Origin: Victivallis vadensis | Lineage (GTDB): Bacteria > Verrucomicrobiota > Lentisphaeria > Victivallales > GWF2-50-93 | DNA: 33,400 nucleotides | NCBI GenBank assembly: GCA_945883805.1 | Contig: CAMCYE010000029.1 | Coordinates: forward strand, 1-33,400 | Reading direction: 5' to 3' | In this document: one piece after another, positions 6,883 to 14,347 of the stretch | Position numbering within the stretch: the first letter of the stretch is position 1 | How the letters are laid out: every line of letters starts with the position of its first letter | Notes under the pieces: model-generated | The model's database searches: none | What the model was told of the DNA's origin: nothing | Seen by the model: only the letters and a program-made list of their open reading frames with translations | Position numbers and translations under genes: made by a program

Positions 6883-9108
6883 TTAAATTCTCTTTAGCCT
6901 ATCCAAGAGCATGGAGAATCTCGTCTCCATCCGGGCATTGTTTACGGCCATTGACAGTGATTTTTTGCTGCCGATGATTACCAGCAGTTTTTTCGCCCTG
7001 GTCATGCCGGTGTAGAGCAGATTCCTCTGCAGCATCATGAAATGCTGGCTCAGAAGCGGGATTATCACCGCCGGGAATTCACTGCCCTGGGATTTATGGA
7101 CGGTTATCGCGTATGCCAGCGCAAGCTGGTCCGCCTCGATGAAATCGTAATCCACCGTGCTTCCCTCAAACGCGACGCGGAACTTCTTTTCATGGTGGTC
7201 AATGCCGGCTATCCTTCCCATGTCGCCGTTGAAAACAGCCTTGTCGTAATTGTTGGAAGTCTGCAATACCCTGTCGCCGGAGCGGAAGATCTGTTCGCCC
7301 AGGGAGAAGTGAAGCCGGTGCTTGTCTTCGGGATTGAGATCCGCCTGCAAGGTTTTGTTGAGCGCGAACGTTCCGCATGTGCCGCGGTTCATCGGACTCA
7401 GCACCTGTATGTCGCGCATCGGGTCGAATCCGAAGCGTTTTGGAATCCTGTCGCTCACCATTTCGGAAATTGTCTTCAGAGCCAGTTCCGGATCCTCCTG
7501 CTCGATAAAGTAGAAGTCGGTGAGTATGTTTTTCGGGACCGGTACGATGTCCGGCATCCGGCCTGAATTTACCGCGTGGGCGTTTGTTATGATCCGGCTT
7601 CCCTCCTTCTGACGGTATATCTGGGTGAGGTGGGTCACCTTCGACTTTCCGGATCTTATCATGTCGGCGAGGAATGTTCCGGGCCCGACCGATGGCAGCT
7701 GATCGGAATCGCCGACCATCACCACGGTCGTCCCCTGTGCGATTGATCTGAAAAGATATCTGGCGAGAGGGATGTCCAGCATTGAAACTTCATCGACAAT
7801 CAGCAGGTCGCATGGCAGGGCGATTTTTGCGCCGTAGTAGAACCCCCTTTTTGCAGGCTCCCATTTCAGCATCCGGTGGATGGTCATTGCGATTGACCTG
7901 CAGGATTCGCTGAGCCGTTTCGAGGCGCGGCCCGTCGGCGCCGCAAGATAGACCCGCAGTTTTGCGATCTTCGCACGCCTCACAATTTCGCCGACCACAG
8001 TCGTTTTCCCGACACCCGGTCCACCGGTTATGATGCTTATGGGATGCTGGCATACGCTGTTCACCGCTTCAAGCTGTCCCGGATTGAAATTTATTTTCGT
8101 CTGCGTCTCGGCTTCCCTTATTTTCTGTCCGTGATGAACCTGCGCCCCGCCGATCTTTCCTATGATTGACGCGAGCTCTTTTTCGGCACTGTGAAGAAAT
8201 GCACTGTAAACCATTTTCTGGGCGAGGACGCCGTTGTCGCTTTCATTGAGAGTATCCCTGACTGCAAACCCTTTTTCAACGGCGATATCAAGTCCGCGCG
8301 AAGCATGCGTTTCCTCCACATCGAGGAGTTTAGCGGTGTTTTTGATGAATTCGGATTCGGGATAGCAGACATGACCCGCCTCGCTCAGCCGGTTGAGCGA
8401 GTAGAGAACTCCGGATGCGAGTCTCGCATCGTCGGTTTTCTTGAGACCCAGACTTCCGCCGATCTTGTCGGACATTATGAATCCTATGCCGTCAACATCC
8501 TCCGCGAGCCGGTACGGGTTTTCCCTTACGACCTGCGGCGACTTGTCACCGTAAACCTTGTAAATCCTCACTGCGTAGGCGGTGCTTATCCCGAGACTTT
8601 GCAGGAAAATGAAGATGTCGCGCTTGTTGGAATGTTCCAGCCAGGTCTGGCGCACCATCTCGACGCGCTTTTTTCCGAAACCTGGGATCTCTTCAAGCCT
8701 GCCGGAATAATTGTCTAGAATCTCCAACGTCTTGTCGCCGAACCTGTTGACAATGCATTCCGCAAGTTTCGGTCCGACTCCGTGGATGAGGCCCGAGGAG
8801 AGATAACGCTTGATGCCGTCCGCCGTGCTGGGAAGAATATATTTATAGGTTTTGGTTTTGAACTGACGCCCGTGTTCGCGATGATTTTCCCAGACACCCT
8901 TCAGCTCGATGCCCTGTCCGGCATATGCACCGGTGATCGGTCCGACAACAACATGCTCCGCACCTTTTGAATCGATAAGTTTCAATACGGTGTAAGTTTC
9001 ATCATCGCTGGTGTAAACAACATTCTTGACTTCACCCCGCAGTGAATGCTCAAGAATGCTACCGCCTGCTTTGACAACGTCTGAATTGTTTAAGTTTAGT
9101 TCGTCCAT
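6883..9108 (-). CDS. recD2: RecD2-type ATP-dependent DNA helicase
   Basis: This is a superfamily 1B 5'-3' DNA helicase used in repair and replication-fork handling by bacteria, often those without RecBC. It has 741 residues. An N-terminal OB-like domain (GEVKNVVYTSDDETYTVLKL) is followed by helix-hairpin-helix turns (GLIHGVGPKLAECIV, EEIPGFGKKRVEMV). Walker A GGPGVGKTT is at about 362-370, Walker B is LLIVDEVSMLD, then VVMVGDSDQLPSVGPG. The C-terminal UvrD-like motif ALAYAITVHKSQGSEFPAVIIPL comes before the end. The frame is open to a TTG at 9159, but those 17 extra codons come from a repeated CTTGGCCAC sequence, so the ATG at 9108 (MDELNLNN) is preferred. Neither start has a convincing ribosome site. 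No recB or recC is seen nearby, consistent with RecD2. Confidence 0.94.
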   Translation of the reverse strand: MDELNLNNSDVVKAGGSILEHSLRGEVKNVVYTSDDETYTVLKLIDSKGAEHVVVGPITGAYAGQGIELKGVWENHREHGRQFKTKTYKYILPSTADGIKRYLSSGLIHGVGPKLAECIVNRFGDKTLEILDNYSGRLEEIPGFGKKRVEMVRQTWLEHSNKRDIFIFLQSLGISTAYAVRIYKVYGDKSPQVVRENPYRLAEDVDGIGFIMSDKIGGSLGLKKTDDARLASGVLYSLNRLSEAGHVCYPESEFIKNTAKLLDVEETHASRGLDIAVEKGFAVRDTLNESDNGVLAQKMVYSAFLHSAEKELASIIGKIGGAQVHHGQKIREAETQTKINFNPGQLEAVNSVCQHPISIITGGPGVGKTTVVGEIVRRAKIAKLRVYLAAPTGRASKRLSESCRSIAMTIHRMLKWEPAKRGFYYGAKIALPCDLLIVDEVSMLDIPLARYLFRSIAQGTTVVMVGDSDQLPSVGPGTFLADMIRSGKSKVTHLTQIYRQKEGSRIITNAHAVNSGRMPDIVPVPKNILTDFYFIEQEDPELALKTISEMVSDRIPKRFGFDPMRDIQVLSPMNRGTCGTFALNKTLQADLNPEDKHRLHFSLGEQIFRSGDRVLQTSNNYDKAVFNGDMGRIAGIDHHEKKFRVAFEGSTVDYDFIEADQLALAYAITVHKSQGSEFPAVIIPLLSQHFMMLQRNLLYTGMTRAKKLLVIIGSKKSLSMAVNNARMETRFSMLLDRLKRI

Positions 9109-9595
9109 AAAAAGTGTCCATGTGGCCAAGAGAAAGAGACCGAGTGGCCAAGTAACCAAGTTTAGATTTTATATTTTTCGTTTTTTTGTCAGGCGTCTTA
9201 GCCTGACTTTGGACTGCGGTGCCCCTGCGCCGCTTTGTTTTATAGCGGAGCTGTTTTTATCTTGCTTCCATCGACATAATACGCTCTTCCTCGTCCAATG
9301 GTTAATATCCGCAATTACTCTTCACCATGAAATACACCTGAAATCATGTCTTTGCAAACCGAAGTAAGACAGGCCTTTTTACCTGTCATCCCATTCTTCC
9401 TCGGGCAGGAATGCCCGAGTTACTTTCCCTCTCCAACTCCCGCACTTTCGCATTTCCGAACTTCTAAATCACACAACTGAAGTTGTGAACTCCAACATTT
9501 TTGAACTCACACACCCTTGACACTTACCTCTTTGCTTTCTCAACCAATTCGAAGTTGGACGTTCGATGTTCAATGTTCGAAGTTCAGTTTTCCCT
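9109..9595. repeat. 487-base intergenic region made of small hairpins and dispersed repeats
   Basis: No gene is seen. Hairpins found are GTCAGGC/GCCTGAC (9188-9207), a TGCGGTGC-CCCT-GCGCCGC unit (about 9215-9233) followed by TTTGTTTTA, GACAGG/CCTGTC (9368-9387), the perfect 20-base palindrome with 8-base arms at 9400-9419 (also, with an inverted loop, at 13226-13245), and CACAACT-GA-AGTTGTG (9472-9487) followed by GAACTCCAAC. A run of GTTCGATGTTCAATGTTCG lies at about 9559-9577. Some of these may end pcm transcripts before recD2, but none has a clear U-tract. Confidence 0.7.
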
Positions 9596-10291
9596 TTATT
9601 CCGGGAATCCATCCTTTCCGATCAGCGGCACGAAACGGCAGGCCGTATGGCGGTTGATTTTTATGTTGTGCGGCTCTTTCACCACCTGCAGGAGCTGTTG
9701 CACCATGATGTTGCCACAGGGGATGACGAGCTTTCTTCCGACCTTCAGCTGATGTATGAGTGCCGAAGGGACTGTCGGCGCGGCGGCTGTCACTATGATT
9801 CCATCGAATGGTGCTTCATCCGGACAGCCGAGCGTGCCGTCATCGACATAAATCTTCACACGGTCTCCGTATTGGAGTTTTTTTAGGTTCTCTTTTGCGA
9901 AATCCGCAACGGTCTCTATCCTCTCAATGCTGATGACATTACATCCCATGTTTGCGAGAATCGCAGACTGATATCCGGTACCGGTTCCGATTTCAAGAAT
10001 CTTTACGCCTTTTGAAATGTCTTCGGCGGTAAGTTCCAGAAGTTCCGTCATGACGGCGACCATGTACGGCTGCGAAATGGTCTGGTTGTCGATTATCGGG
10101 AGCGGGGTGTCGTCATATGCGTTGTCGGCATATTCTTCAGTTACGAAACATTCCCTGGGGACATTCAGGAAAGCGTCAATGACAAGTTCATCATTGATTC
10201 CGCGCGGGCGGAGCTGTGTCTCAACCATGTTTTTCCGCAGGCTGGACGACAAAACTCCGTAATCGATATAATCGCCGACCGGCTTGATCAT
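9596..10291 (-). CDS. pcm: Protein-L-isoaspartate O-methyltransferase
   Basis: This enzyme methylates L-isoaspartyl residues in damaged proteins using S-adenosylmethionine, starting their repair. It has 231 residues. The family block MVETQLRPRGINDELVIDAF is near the N-terminus, followed by VPRECFVTEEYADNAYDDTPLPI, the substrate loop QTISQPYMVAVMTELL, the SAM motif LEIGTGTGYQSAILA, and FDGIIVTAAAPTVPSALIHQL. The start codon overlaps the smpB stop (ATGA at 10288-10291), and an AGGGG ribosome site lies inside the smpB end, so the two are translationally coupled. The length is typical for bacterial Pcm. The pairing with smpB is a plain operon with no known functional link beyond protein quality control. 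Confidence 0.96.
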   Translation of the reverse strand: MIKPVGDYIDYGVLSSSLRKNMVETQLRPRGINDELVIDAFLNVPRECFVTEEYADNAYDDTPLPIIDNQTISQPYMVAVMTELLELTAEDISKGVKILEIGTGTGYQSAILANMGCNVISIERIETVADFAKENLKKLQYGDRVKIYVDDGTLGCPDEAPFDGIIVTAAAPTVPSALIHQLKVGRKLVIPCGNIMVQQLLQVVKEPHNIKINRHTACRFVPLIGKDGFPE

Positions 10292-10740
10292 TTTCCCCTT
10301 GCAGAGACGGCCCTTTTCATTTCCCTGTCCGACTCTTTCTTTTTCAGGGTTTCGCGCTTGTCGCCGTGGGTCTTGCCTTTTGCGGTGGCAATCTCGACTT
10401 TGATTTTCCCGTTTTTGAGATAGACCTTGAGAGGGATGATGGTGTTCCCTTTTTCGCGTGTCGCGAGTATAAGTTTGCGGATTTCGCGTTTATGCAAGAG
10501 CAGTTTTCTTTCACGTACTGGAGTGTGGTTGAAACGGTTGCCAGGTTCGTAAATCGCGATATTTGCATTGAGAAGGAAAACTTCATCCTCATTGACCATG
10601 GCGTAGGCATCGTTGAGGGATATCTGGCGGGCACGGCAACTCTTGACCTCTGTGCCTTTCAGCCCGATTCCAGCCTCATACCTGTCCATGATATGATAAT
10701 CATGAAACGCTTTTCTGTTCTCCGCAAGGATTTTTTCCAT
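10288..10740 (-). CDS. smpB: SsrA-binding protein SmpB
   Basis: This is a small basic RNA-binding protein that carries tmRNA to stalled ribosomes for trans-translation. It has 150 residues. The sequence opens with the typical AENRKAFHDYHIMDRYEAGIGLKGTEVKS block, then NANIAIYEPGNRFNH and RERKLLLHKREI, and ends in the basic tail KGKTHGDKRETLKKKESDRE that enters the mRNA channel. The start at 10740 fits the family N-terminus (MEKILAENRKA); no strong Shine-Dalgarno site is seen. It is the first gene of the minus-strand run with pcm, recD2 and mtnA. The tmRNA gene itself (ssrA), often next to smpB, was not found in this window. The upstream gap to the divergent glyS holds two inverted repeats. Confidence 0.97.
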   Translation of the reverse strand: MEKILAENRKAFHDYHIMDRYEAGIGLKGTEVKSCRARQISLNDAYAMVNEDEVFLLNANIAIYEPGNRFNHTPVRERKLLLHKREIRKLILATREKGNTIIPLKVYLKNGKIKVEIATAKGKTHGDKRETLKKKESDREMKRAVSARGK

Positions 10741-10761
10741 ATATGAGACCCGGATTTTAGA

Positions 10762-10846
10762 GTTTTAAGTCACAAGTGTTAAGTTTTAAGAAAAGAAAAT
10801 GTAGTTCCCGCAAAAAATCTAATGCTCACAGCTTAAAACCTGAAAC
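10762..10846. repeat. Imperfect inverted repeat, first of a pair upstream of glyS
   Basis: The left arm at 10762-10790 opens GTTTTAAGTCACAAGTG and differs from the arm at 10950-10978 by one base. The right arm at 10832-10846 (CTTAAAACCTGAAAC) is a degenerate, shortened complement. It lies just 22 bases from the smpB start codon, so transcripts of smpB either begin inside or run through it. Confidence 0.75.
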
Positions 10847-10949
10847 TTAGTTCTGACTATTATTGTAATTTCATCATCTAATATACTTCATAATCCTTGC
10901 CGACATCAACCGGAACTGTTGCATATTCCTGAATAATCGTATTTTTATA

Positions 10950-11043
10950 GTTTTAAGTCACAGGTGTTAAGTTTTAAGGAAAGCATTTGCGGTTCCCATA
11001 AAACAATTAATTTACTTAAAACTTAACACCTGTGACTTAAAAC
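10950..11043. repeat. Perfect 29-bp inverted repeat with 36-base spacer upstream of glyS
   Basis: The left arm is 10950-10978 and the right arm 11015-11043; every one of the 29 positions pairs. The arms begin GTTTTAAGTCACAGGTG. No protein is encoded. The element is almost the same as the weaker copy at 10762-10846, giving a tandem pair in the 391-base divergent gap 10741-11131 that must also contain the smpB and glyS promoters. There is no T-tract after either arm, so termination is not its obvious role. It resembles a short non-autonomous repeat. Confidence 0.85.
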
Positions 11044-11131
11044 ATAAAACTTAATTCCGTCTTTCTTTTGCGAAACTCGCAGTTTGAGTGTAAGTTTTAC
11101 GGCTCAAAAATTTTAAACTGAGGATTTACTT

Positions 11132-12463
11132 ATGGAAAATACCAAATCGCCTGAACTCATGGAAAAAATAGTCTCACTCTGCAAGCGCAGGGGCTTCATA
11201 TTTCAAAGCTCCGAGATATATGGCGGAATAAACGGATTTTGGGACTACGGCCCGTACGGGACCGCCCTTAAAAGGGCTGTTGAAAAATGCTGGTGGAACG
11301 AGATGGTCGAGAAAAGGGACAATGTGGACGGACTCGATTCAACCGTCATCTGCCACCCGAAAATCTGGAAGGCCTCAGGCCATCTCGACAAGTTCGGTGA
11401 TTTGATGACGGACTGCCGCGACTGCAAGGCGCGTCACCGTGTCGACCAGATGGAAGACCAGTCGAAATGCCCGGCATGCGGTTCAAAAAACCTGACGCCG
11501 CCCCGCGAATTTAATCTCATGATGAAAACCTATGTCGGTCCGGTTTCCGATGAGGAGCACACCGCTTATCTCCGCGCCGAGACCTGTCAGCCGATTTTTG
11601 TGGACTTCCATCTTGTCAGGGTCGCTGCACGCAGGAAACTCCCTTTTGGCATCGCACAGGTCGGGAAGGCGTTCAGGAACGAGATAAATCCGAGGAACTT
11701 CATTTTTCGTTCCCGCGAATTCAGCCAGATGGAAATGGAGTTCTTCTGTTTTGAAGAGGACTCTATGAAATGGTACGAGTACTGGAAGAACGAACGCGTC
11801 AGGTATTACACGGAAGTTCTCGGATTCAAAGAGGATGAGATAAAAATACATGAACATGAAACCCTCGCACATTACGCGAAGGCCGCACTCGACATAGAAT
11901 TCAAATTCCCGTTCGGCTGGGGTGAACTTGAGGGCGTGCACCACCGCGGCACCTGGGACATGTCGAGACACCAGGAGTTCTCCGGGGAGAACCTTGAATA
12001 TTTCGACCAGGAAAACAACAGGCGGATTACGCCGACTGTTGTCGAGACGTCCGTTGGTGTTGACCGGACGGTTCTTGCACTGCTGTGCCACGCCTATGAC
12101 GAAGACACGGCTGCGACGAAGAAGGAGGGAATGGACGAGGATGTCAGGATCGTCCTGCGTTTCCCTGCAAAACTCGCACCTGTCCAGGTTGCGGTTCTTC
12201 CGCTTTCAAACAAGCTTTCCGAGCCTGCAAATAAGATTTCAACAGCTTTGAAGAAATATTTCCGTGTAGAATTCGATGTCACCGGCAGCATAGGGAAGCG
12301 CTATCGCAGACAGGATGAAATAGGGACGCCATACTGCGTGACATACGATTTCAAGACTGAGGAAGACCAGTCGGTAACCGTCCGCGACAGGGATACGATG
12401 GCGCAGGACAGAGTTGCAATTGACAAGTTGAAGCAGTATTTTCAGGACAAGTTGGATATGTGA
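11132..12463 (+). CDS. glyS: Glycyl-tRNA synthetase, single-chain (dimeric alpha2) type
   Basis: This class II aminoacyl-tRNA synthetase charges tRNA-Gly in the cytoplasm. It has 443 residues, matching the single-chain form (also called glyQS) and not the GlyQ plus GlyS tetramer. The N-terminus has SLCKRRGFIFQSSEIYGG and GFWDYGPYGTALKRAV. A zinc-binding insert follows with paired cysteines (DCRDCKARHR and KCPACGSKN). Motif 2 is FRNEINPRNFIFRSREFSQM, and motif 3 lies in ETSVGVDRTVLALLCHAYDED. The C-terminal anticodon domain is PVQVAVLPLSNK. An AGGATTT ribosome site precedes the ATG. The insert residues and length are normal, with no sign of a frameshift. It is transcribed away from smpB and followed by a hairpin array at 12533-12682. 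Confidence 0.97.
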   Translation: MENTKSPELMEKIVSLCKRRGFIFQSSEIYGGINGFWDYGPYGTALKRAVEKCWWNEMVEKRDNVDGLDSTVICHPKIWKASGHLDKFGDLMTDCRDCKARHRVDQMEDQSKCPACGSKNLTPPREFNLMMKTYVGPVSDEEHTAYLRAETCQPIFVDFHLVRVAARRKLPFGIAQVGKAFRNEINPRNFIFRSREFSQMEMEFFCFEEDSMKWYEYWKNERVRYYTEVLGFKEDEIKIHEHETLAHYAKAALDIEFKFPFGWGELEGVHHRGTWDMSRHQEFSGENLEYFDQENNRRITPTVVETSVGVDRTVLALLCHAYDEDTAATKKEGMDEDVRIVLRFPAKLAPVQVAVLPLSNKLSEPANKISTALKKYFRVEFDVTGSIGKRYRRQDEIGTPYCVTYDFKTEEDQSVTVRDRDTMAQDRVAIDKLKQYFQDKLDM

Positions 12464-12532
12464 TTTTGAATAGGCGCAGAGCTTCAAAGGCACATAGGCA
12501 CAAAGGTATGAAGTGAGGAATTTTTGATTTAC

Positions 12533-12682
12533 GAGCGTAATAACGCTCCGTGGAGTGCGGTAACTCGTTACCGCCTTGTTTAGCGAAATTTATTTCGCGG
12601 CATTTAGATTGGACGGAATAAATTCCATCATTAAAGGCGGTAATAAATTACCGCACTCCATGTGCGGATTTAGCAATCCGCA
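12533..12682. repeat. Array of six small hairpins inside a 13-bp inverted repeat
   Basis: Six consecutive stems are seen: GAGCGT/ACGCTC (12533-12548), GCGGTAA/TTACCGC with CTCG loop (12557-12574), GCGAAAT/ATTTCGC (12583-12598), GGAAT/ATTCC (12615-12626), GCGGTAA/TTACCGC with TAAA loop (12637-12654), and TGCGGATT/AATCCGCA (12663-12682). TGGAGTGCGGTAA at 12551-12563 and its exact complement at 12648-12660 bracket the middle four. Downstream of glyS, the array may protect or end its transcript, but no U-tract follows. Confidence 0.85.
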
Positions 12683-12793
12683 GAAGATGAATTTCAAAAT
12701 TAGATATTGGGTGTTCGTAAACTTTGAAAATCCTTAGCATAAATTTTAAACTGTGTGCCTCTGTGCCTATGCGCCTTTGTGCCTGTTAAATAC

Positions 12794-12797
12794 GGAG
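12794..12797 (+). promoter_or_regulatory. Ribosome binding site deciding the zinc-ribbon start
   Basis: GGAG lies 9 bases before the ATG at 12807. The upstream alternative at 12753 has no such site and sits in repeat sequence. Confidence 0.6.
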
Positions 12798-12806
12798 AAT
12801 CGAAAA

Positions 12807-13220
12807 ATGGGAACCAATATGAAATGTCCGAAATGCGCTCTTGGAGAGCTTATTCCGCAGAAATACGACGGTGTTACCATAGATGTCTGCACGAAATGCA
12901 ACGGGATCTGGCTGCACAAGGGAGATCTGAACAAGATGGCGCATCCGCATGAGGGCGATCTCGAGTATTGTTCAACGGAACATATCACGGAAGACAGGAT
13001 TTCCGACTGTAACTGCCCACAGTGCAAAGATATAAAACTTAAAAAGGTCAACTTCGTCTCATACTCCGACATCGTCCTCGAATACTGTTCGAAATGCGAG
13101 GGTATCTGGCTCGACCGCGGTGAACTCGACGCAATCAACGCCGAGATAGATAAGATTCAGGAGATCCCCGAATCCTGGGACCACAGAATCATGACCTTCC
13201 TTTCAAAGCTCCCGTTCTAG
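12807..13220 (+). CDS. Double zinc-ribbon protein (zf-TFIIB family)
   Basis: This is a small protein of 137 residues with two zinc ribbons of the zf-TFIIB type and no other domain. The first has CPKC at residues 7-10 and CTKCNGIWLHKGDL; the second has CNCPQC and CSKCEGIWLDRGELDAI. The W-L-x-x-G-x-L pattern after the second cysteine pair is the family hallmark. Their role is not established; DNA, RNA or protein contacts are all possible. The start at 12807 follows GGAG at 12794-12797, 9 bases upstream, and is preferred to an upstream in-frame ATG at 12753 whose codons come from a dispersed repeat. It stands alone between glyS and a repeat-rich gap, followed by the 20-base palindrome at 13226-13245. 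Confidence 0.85.
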   Translation: MGTNMKCPKCALGELIPQKYDGVTIDVCTKCNGIWLHKGDLNKMAHPHEGDLEYCSTEHITEDRISDCNCPQCKDIKLKKVNFVSYSDIVLEYCSKCEGIWLDRGELDAINAEIDKIQEIPESWDHRIMTFLSKLPF

Positions 13221-13225
13221 AGTAA

Positions 13226-13245
13226 CTCGGGCATTCCTGCCCGAG
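13226..13245 (+). terminator. Palindromic stem-loop just after the zinc-ribbon gene
   Basis: CTCGGGCA-TTCC-TGCCCGAG has perfect 8-base arms and starts 5 bases after the stop codon. The same palindrome with an inverted loop is at 9400-9419, and a decayed half is at 1495-1508. No U-run follows, so calling it a terminator is tentative; a dispersed palindromic repeat is equally possible. Confidence 0.45.
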
Positions 13246-13317
13246 AATCCAAAGGATAGTAATCGGTTATCAGTGAACAGTTGCTGGAAACCCGTTATTT
13301 AATAGATGTGTGTCCCT

Positions 13318-13445
13318 GTTGGAGTTCACGGCTTTAGCGTGTCTTGGTGTTCATTTTCCTCTCTTCTTCATCAAACCAAACATAATAGTCCGAAATACGG
13401 GGCGCAAGATACGAGAGTGGACACGCTAAAGCCGTGAACTCCAAC
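13318..13445. repeat. Perfect 26-bp inverted repeat with 76-base spacer
   Basis: The left arm 13318-13343 (begins GTTGGAGTTCACGGC) and the right arm 13420-13445 are exact complements. The spacer shows no gene. Related but weaker repeats are at 21526-21594 and 30431-30505, sharing CTTTAGYGTGTC or GTTGGAGTTCA. The element fills much of the 320-base gap 13221-13540, of which the rest shows only a TTATCAGTGAACAGT motif (13268-13282) like that at 16981-17047. Confidence 0.85.
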
Positions 13446-13540
13446 TTAAGAAATCCCCTCTTATGACTTATTGATGTTTTTTCAACTCTCCCAACTTATT
13501 CCCCTCATTCCCATGTGCGGTTGCGATATATGGAAAGCCG

Positions 13541-14212
13541 TTGTTCTTCGTATTGCTATGCTTGATTTATGTTCCAGCGCCGGATATTCTTAATCCGACG
13601 TCAATATCAAAATTTAAAATTCATCGAGATAATTTGAAACAGATCATCAATTTATTGTTATCGTTTGCACCGTGGATTGCTTTTCTCGTTCTTGCCGGGC
13701 ATTCTATTTTACGGCTGGACATTGCAGTGATTGTCGCGGCGATTCTTGTCGTAGTCATGGCGATTACGGGACTCCATCGTGGTGCGGTGCTCTGGGCTGG
13801 GTATCTTTTTTTCAGCGCGGCGATCATCTTCGTTGTCGTCCTCGAAAACATGTGGTTTATCAGTCATCTGGGAATACTCGCCAATGGAACCTTGTTCTCT
13901 TCGGCATTTCTGGGAATGATGATCGGCAAACCTTTCACCGAAGATTATGCCCGCGTTGAAACCCCAAAGGAAATTTGGGAAACGGCGGAGTTTGTTCGCG
14001 CCTGTTATACGACCACTTCCGTCTGGTCGCTAGTGTTCCTTCTCAATCTGGCATCCAGCATTATCTCCTTTTATGACCATAGGATATCCGGATGGTGTTT
14101 TACCGTATTCAATTACAGCATGTTAGTCGGCGGTGTCGCCTATACCAGCATTTATACGAAATATCTTCATCGCCGCCGTGCAAAAAAGACGGAGCCGGAA
14201 ATTGGTAAGTGA
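13541..14212 (+). CDS. Unrecognised multi-pass membrane protein
   Basis: I do not recognise a function. The 223-residue protein has about six hydrophobic segments: INLLLSFAPWIAFLVLAG, IAVIVAAILVVVMAITGL, AVLWAGYLFFSAAIIFVVV, a fourth around GTLFSSAFLGMMIG, and two more between residues 155 and 210. It ends in a basic cytoplasmic-looking tail (HRRRAKKTE). A conserved-looking GKPFTEDYAR block sits between the helices; I recall similar motifs in uncharacterised bacterial membrane proteins but cannot name a family. The frame opens only with a TTG at 13541, with no good ribosome site, and starts in the middle of a hydrophobic run, so the N-terminus may be degraded or the start wrong. The MFS gene follows after 135 bases. 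Confidence 0.65.
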   Translation: MFFVLLCLIYVPAPDILNPTSISKFKIHRDNLKQIINLLLSFAPWIAFLVLAGHSILRLDIAVIVAAILVVVMAITGLHRGAVLWAGYLFFSAAIIFVVVLENMWFISHLGILANGTLFSSAFLGMMIGKPFTEDYARVETPKEIWETAEFVRACYTTTSVWSLVFLLNLASSIISFYDHRISGWCFTVFNYSMLVGGVAYTSIYTKYLHRRRAKKTEPEIGK

Positions 14213-14230
14213 TATGACACTAGGAACGCC

Positions 14231-14268
14231 GGCCCTGGTCGCCTATGGCGCCGCCATAGACGGGTAAA
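14231..14268 (-). repeat. Dispersed 40-base repeat, inverted copy
   Basis: Read on the minus strand it begins TTTACCCGTCTATGGCGGCG and ends GGCGACCAGGGCC, matching 1509-1548 and 2440-2478. It lies between the unknown membrane protein and the MFS gene. Confidence 0.75.
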
Positions 14269-14347
14269 CAACTTGCCGGCGGCAATGTTCAGCAAATCCA
14301 AACCGTTCAAGGTTCTGCCTGCGGACGGGAAATAAAGGAAGATATTT

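Larger units (their letters stand above)
12464..12806. repeat. 343-base intergenic region flanked by TTGTGCC-type repeats
   Basis: No gene is seen. AGGCGCAGAGCTTC and GGCACATAGGCACAAAGG near 12473-12507 are roughly complementary to GTGCCTCTGTGCCTATGCGC (12752-12771) and its continuation up to 12785. This makes a loose outer inverted repeat around the hairpin array at 12533-12682. The same wording recurs at about 2619-2632 and, inverted, at 24678-24703. The first codons of an apparent upward extension of the next gene (from 12753) come from this repeat and are not believed to be coding. Confidence 0.65.

Noticed and set aside
9109..9159. 17-codon upstream extension of recD2 from a TTG
   Set aside because: The codons come from a CTTGGCCAC repeat in the intergenic DNA and add a hydrophobic, non-conserved leader; the ATG at 9108 begins the normal domain.
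10741..11131. tmRNA (ssrA) gene near smpB
   Set aside because: The gap holds only two inverted repeats; no alanine-acceptor-like ends, tag-coding stretch or CCA were found.
11483..12091. Minus-strand frame of 202 codons over glyS
   Set aside because: It is a shadow frame of the glycyl-tRNA synthetase gene, which has class II motifs 2 and 3 on the plus strand.
12533..12682. CRISPR array
   Set aside because: The hairpins differ in stem sequence and spacing, there are no equal-length spacers or direct repeats, and no cas gene is near.
12753..12806. Upstream start for the zinc-ribbon gene
   Set aside because: These codons lie in the TTGTGCC-type repeat; a ribosome site at 12794 supports the ATG at 12807.
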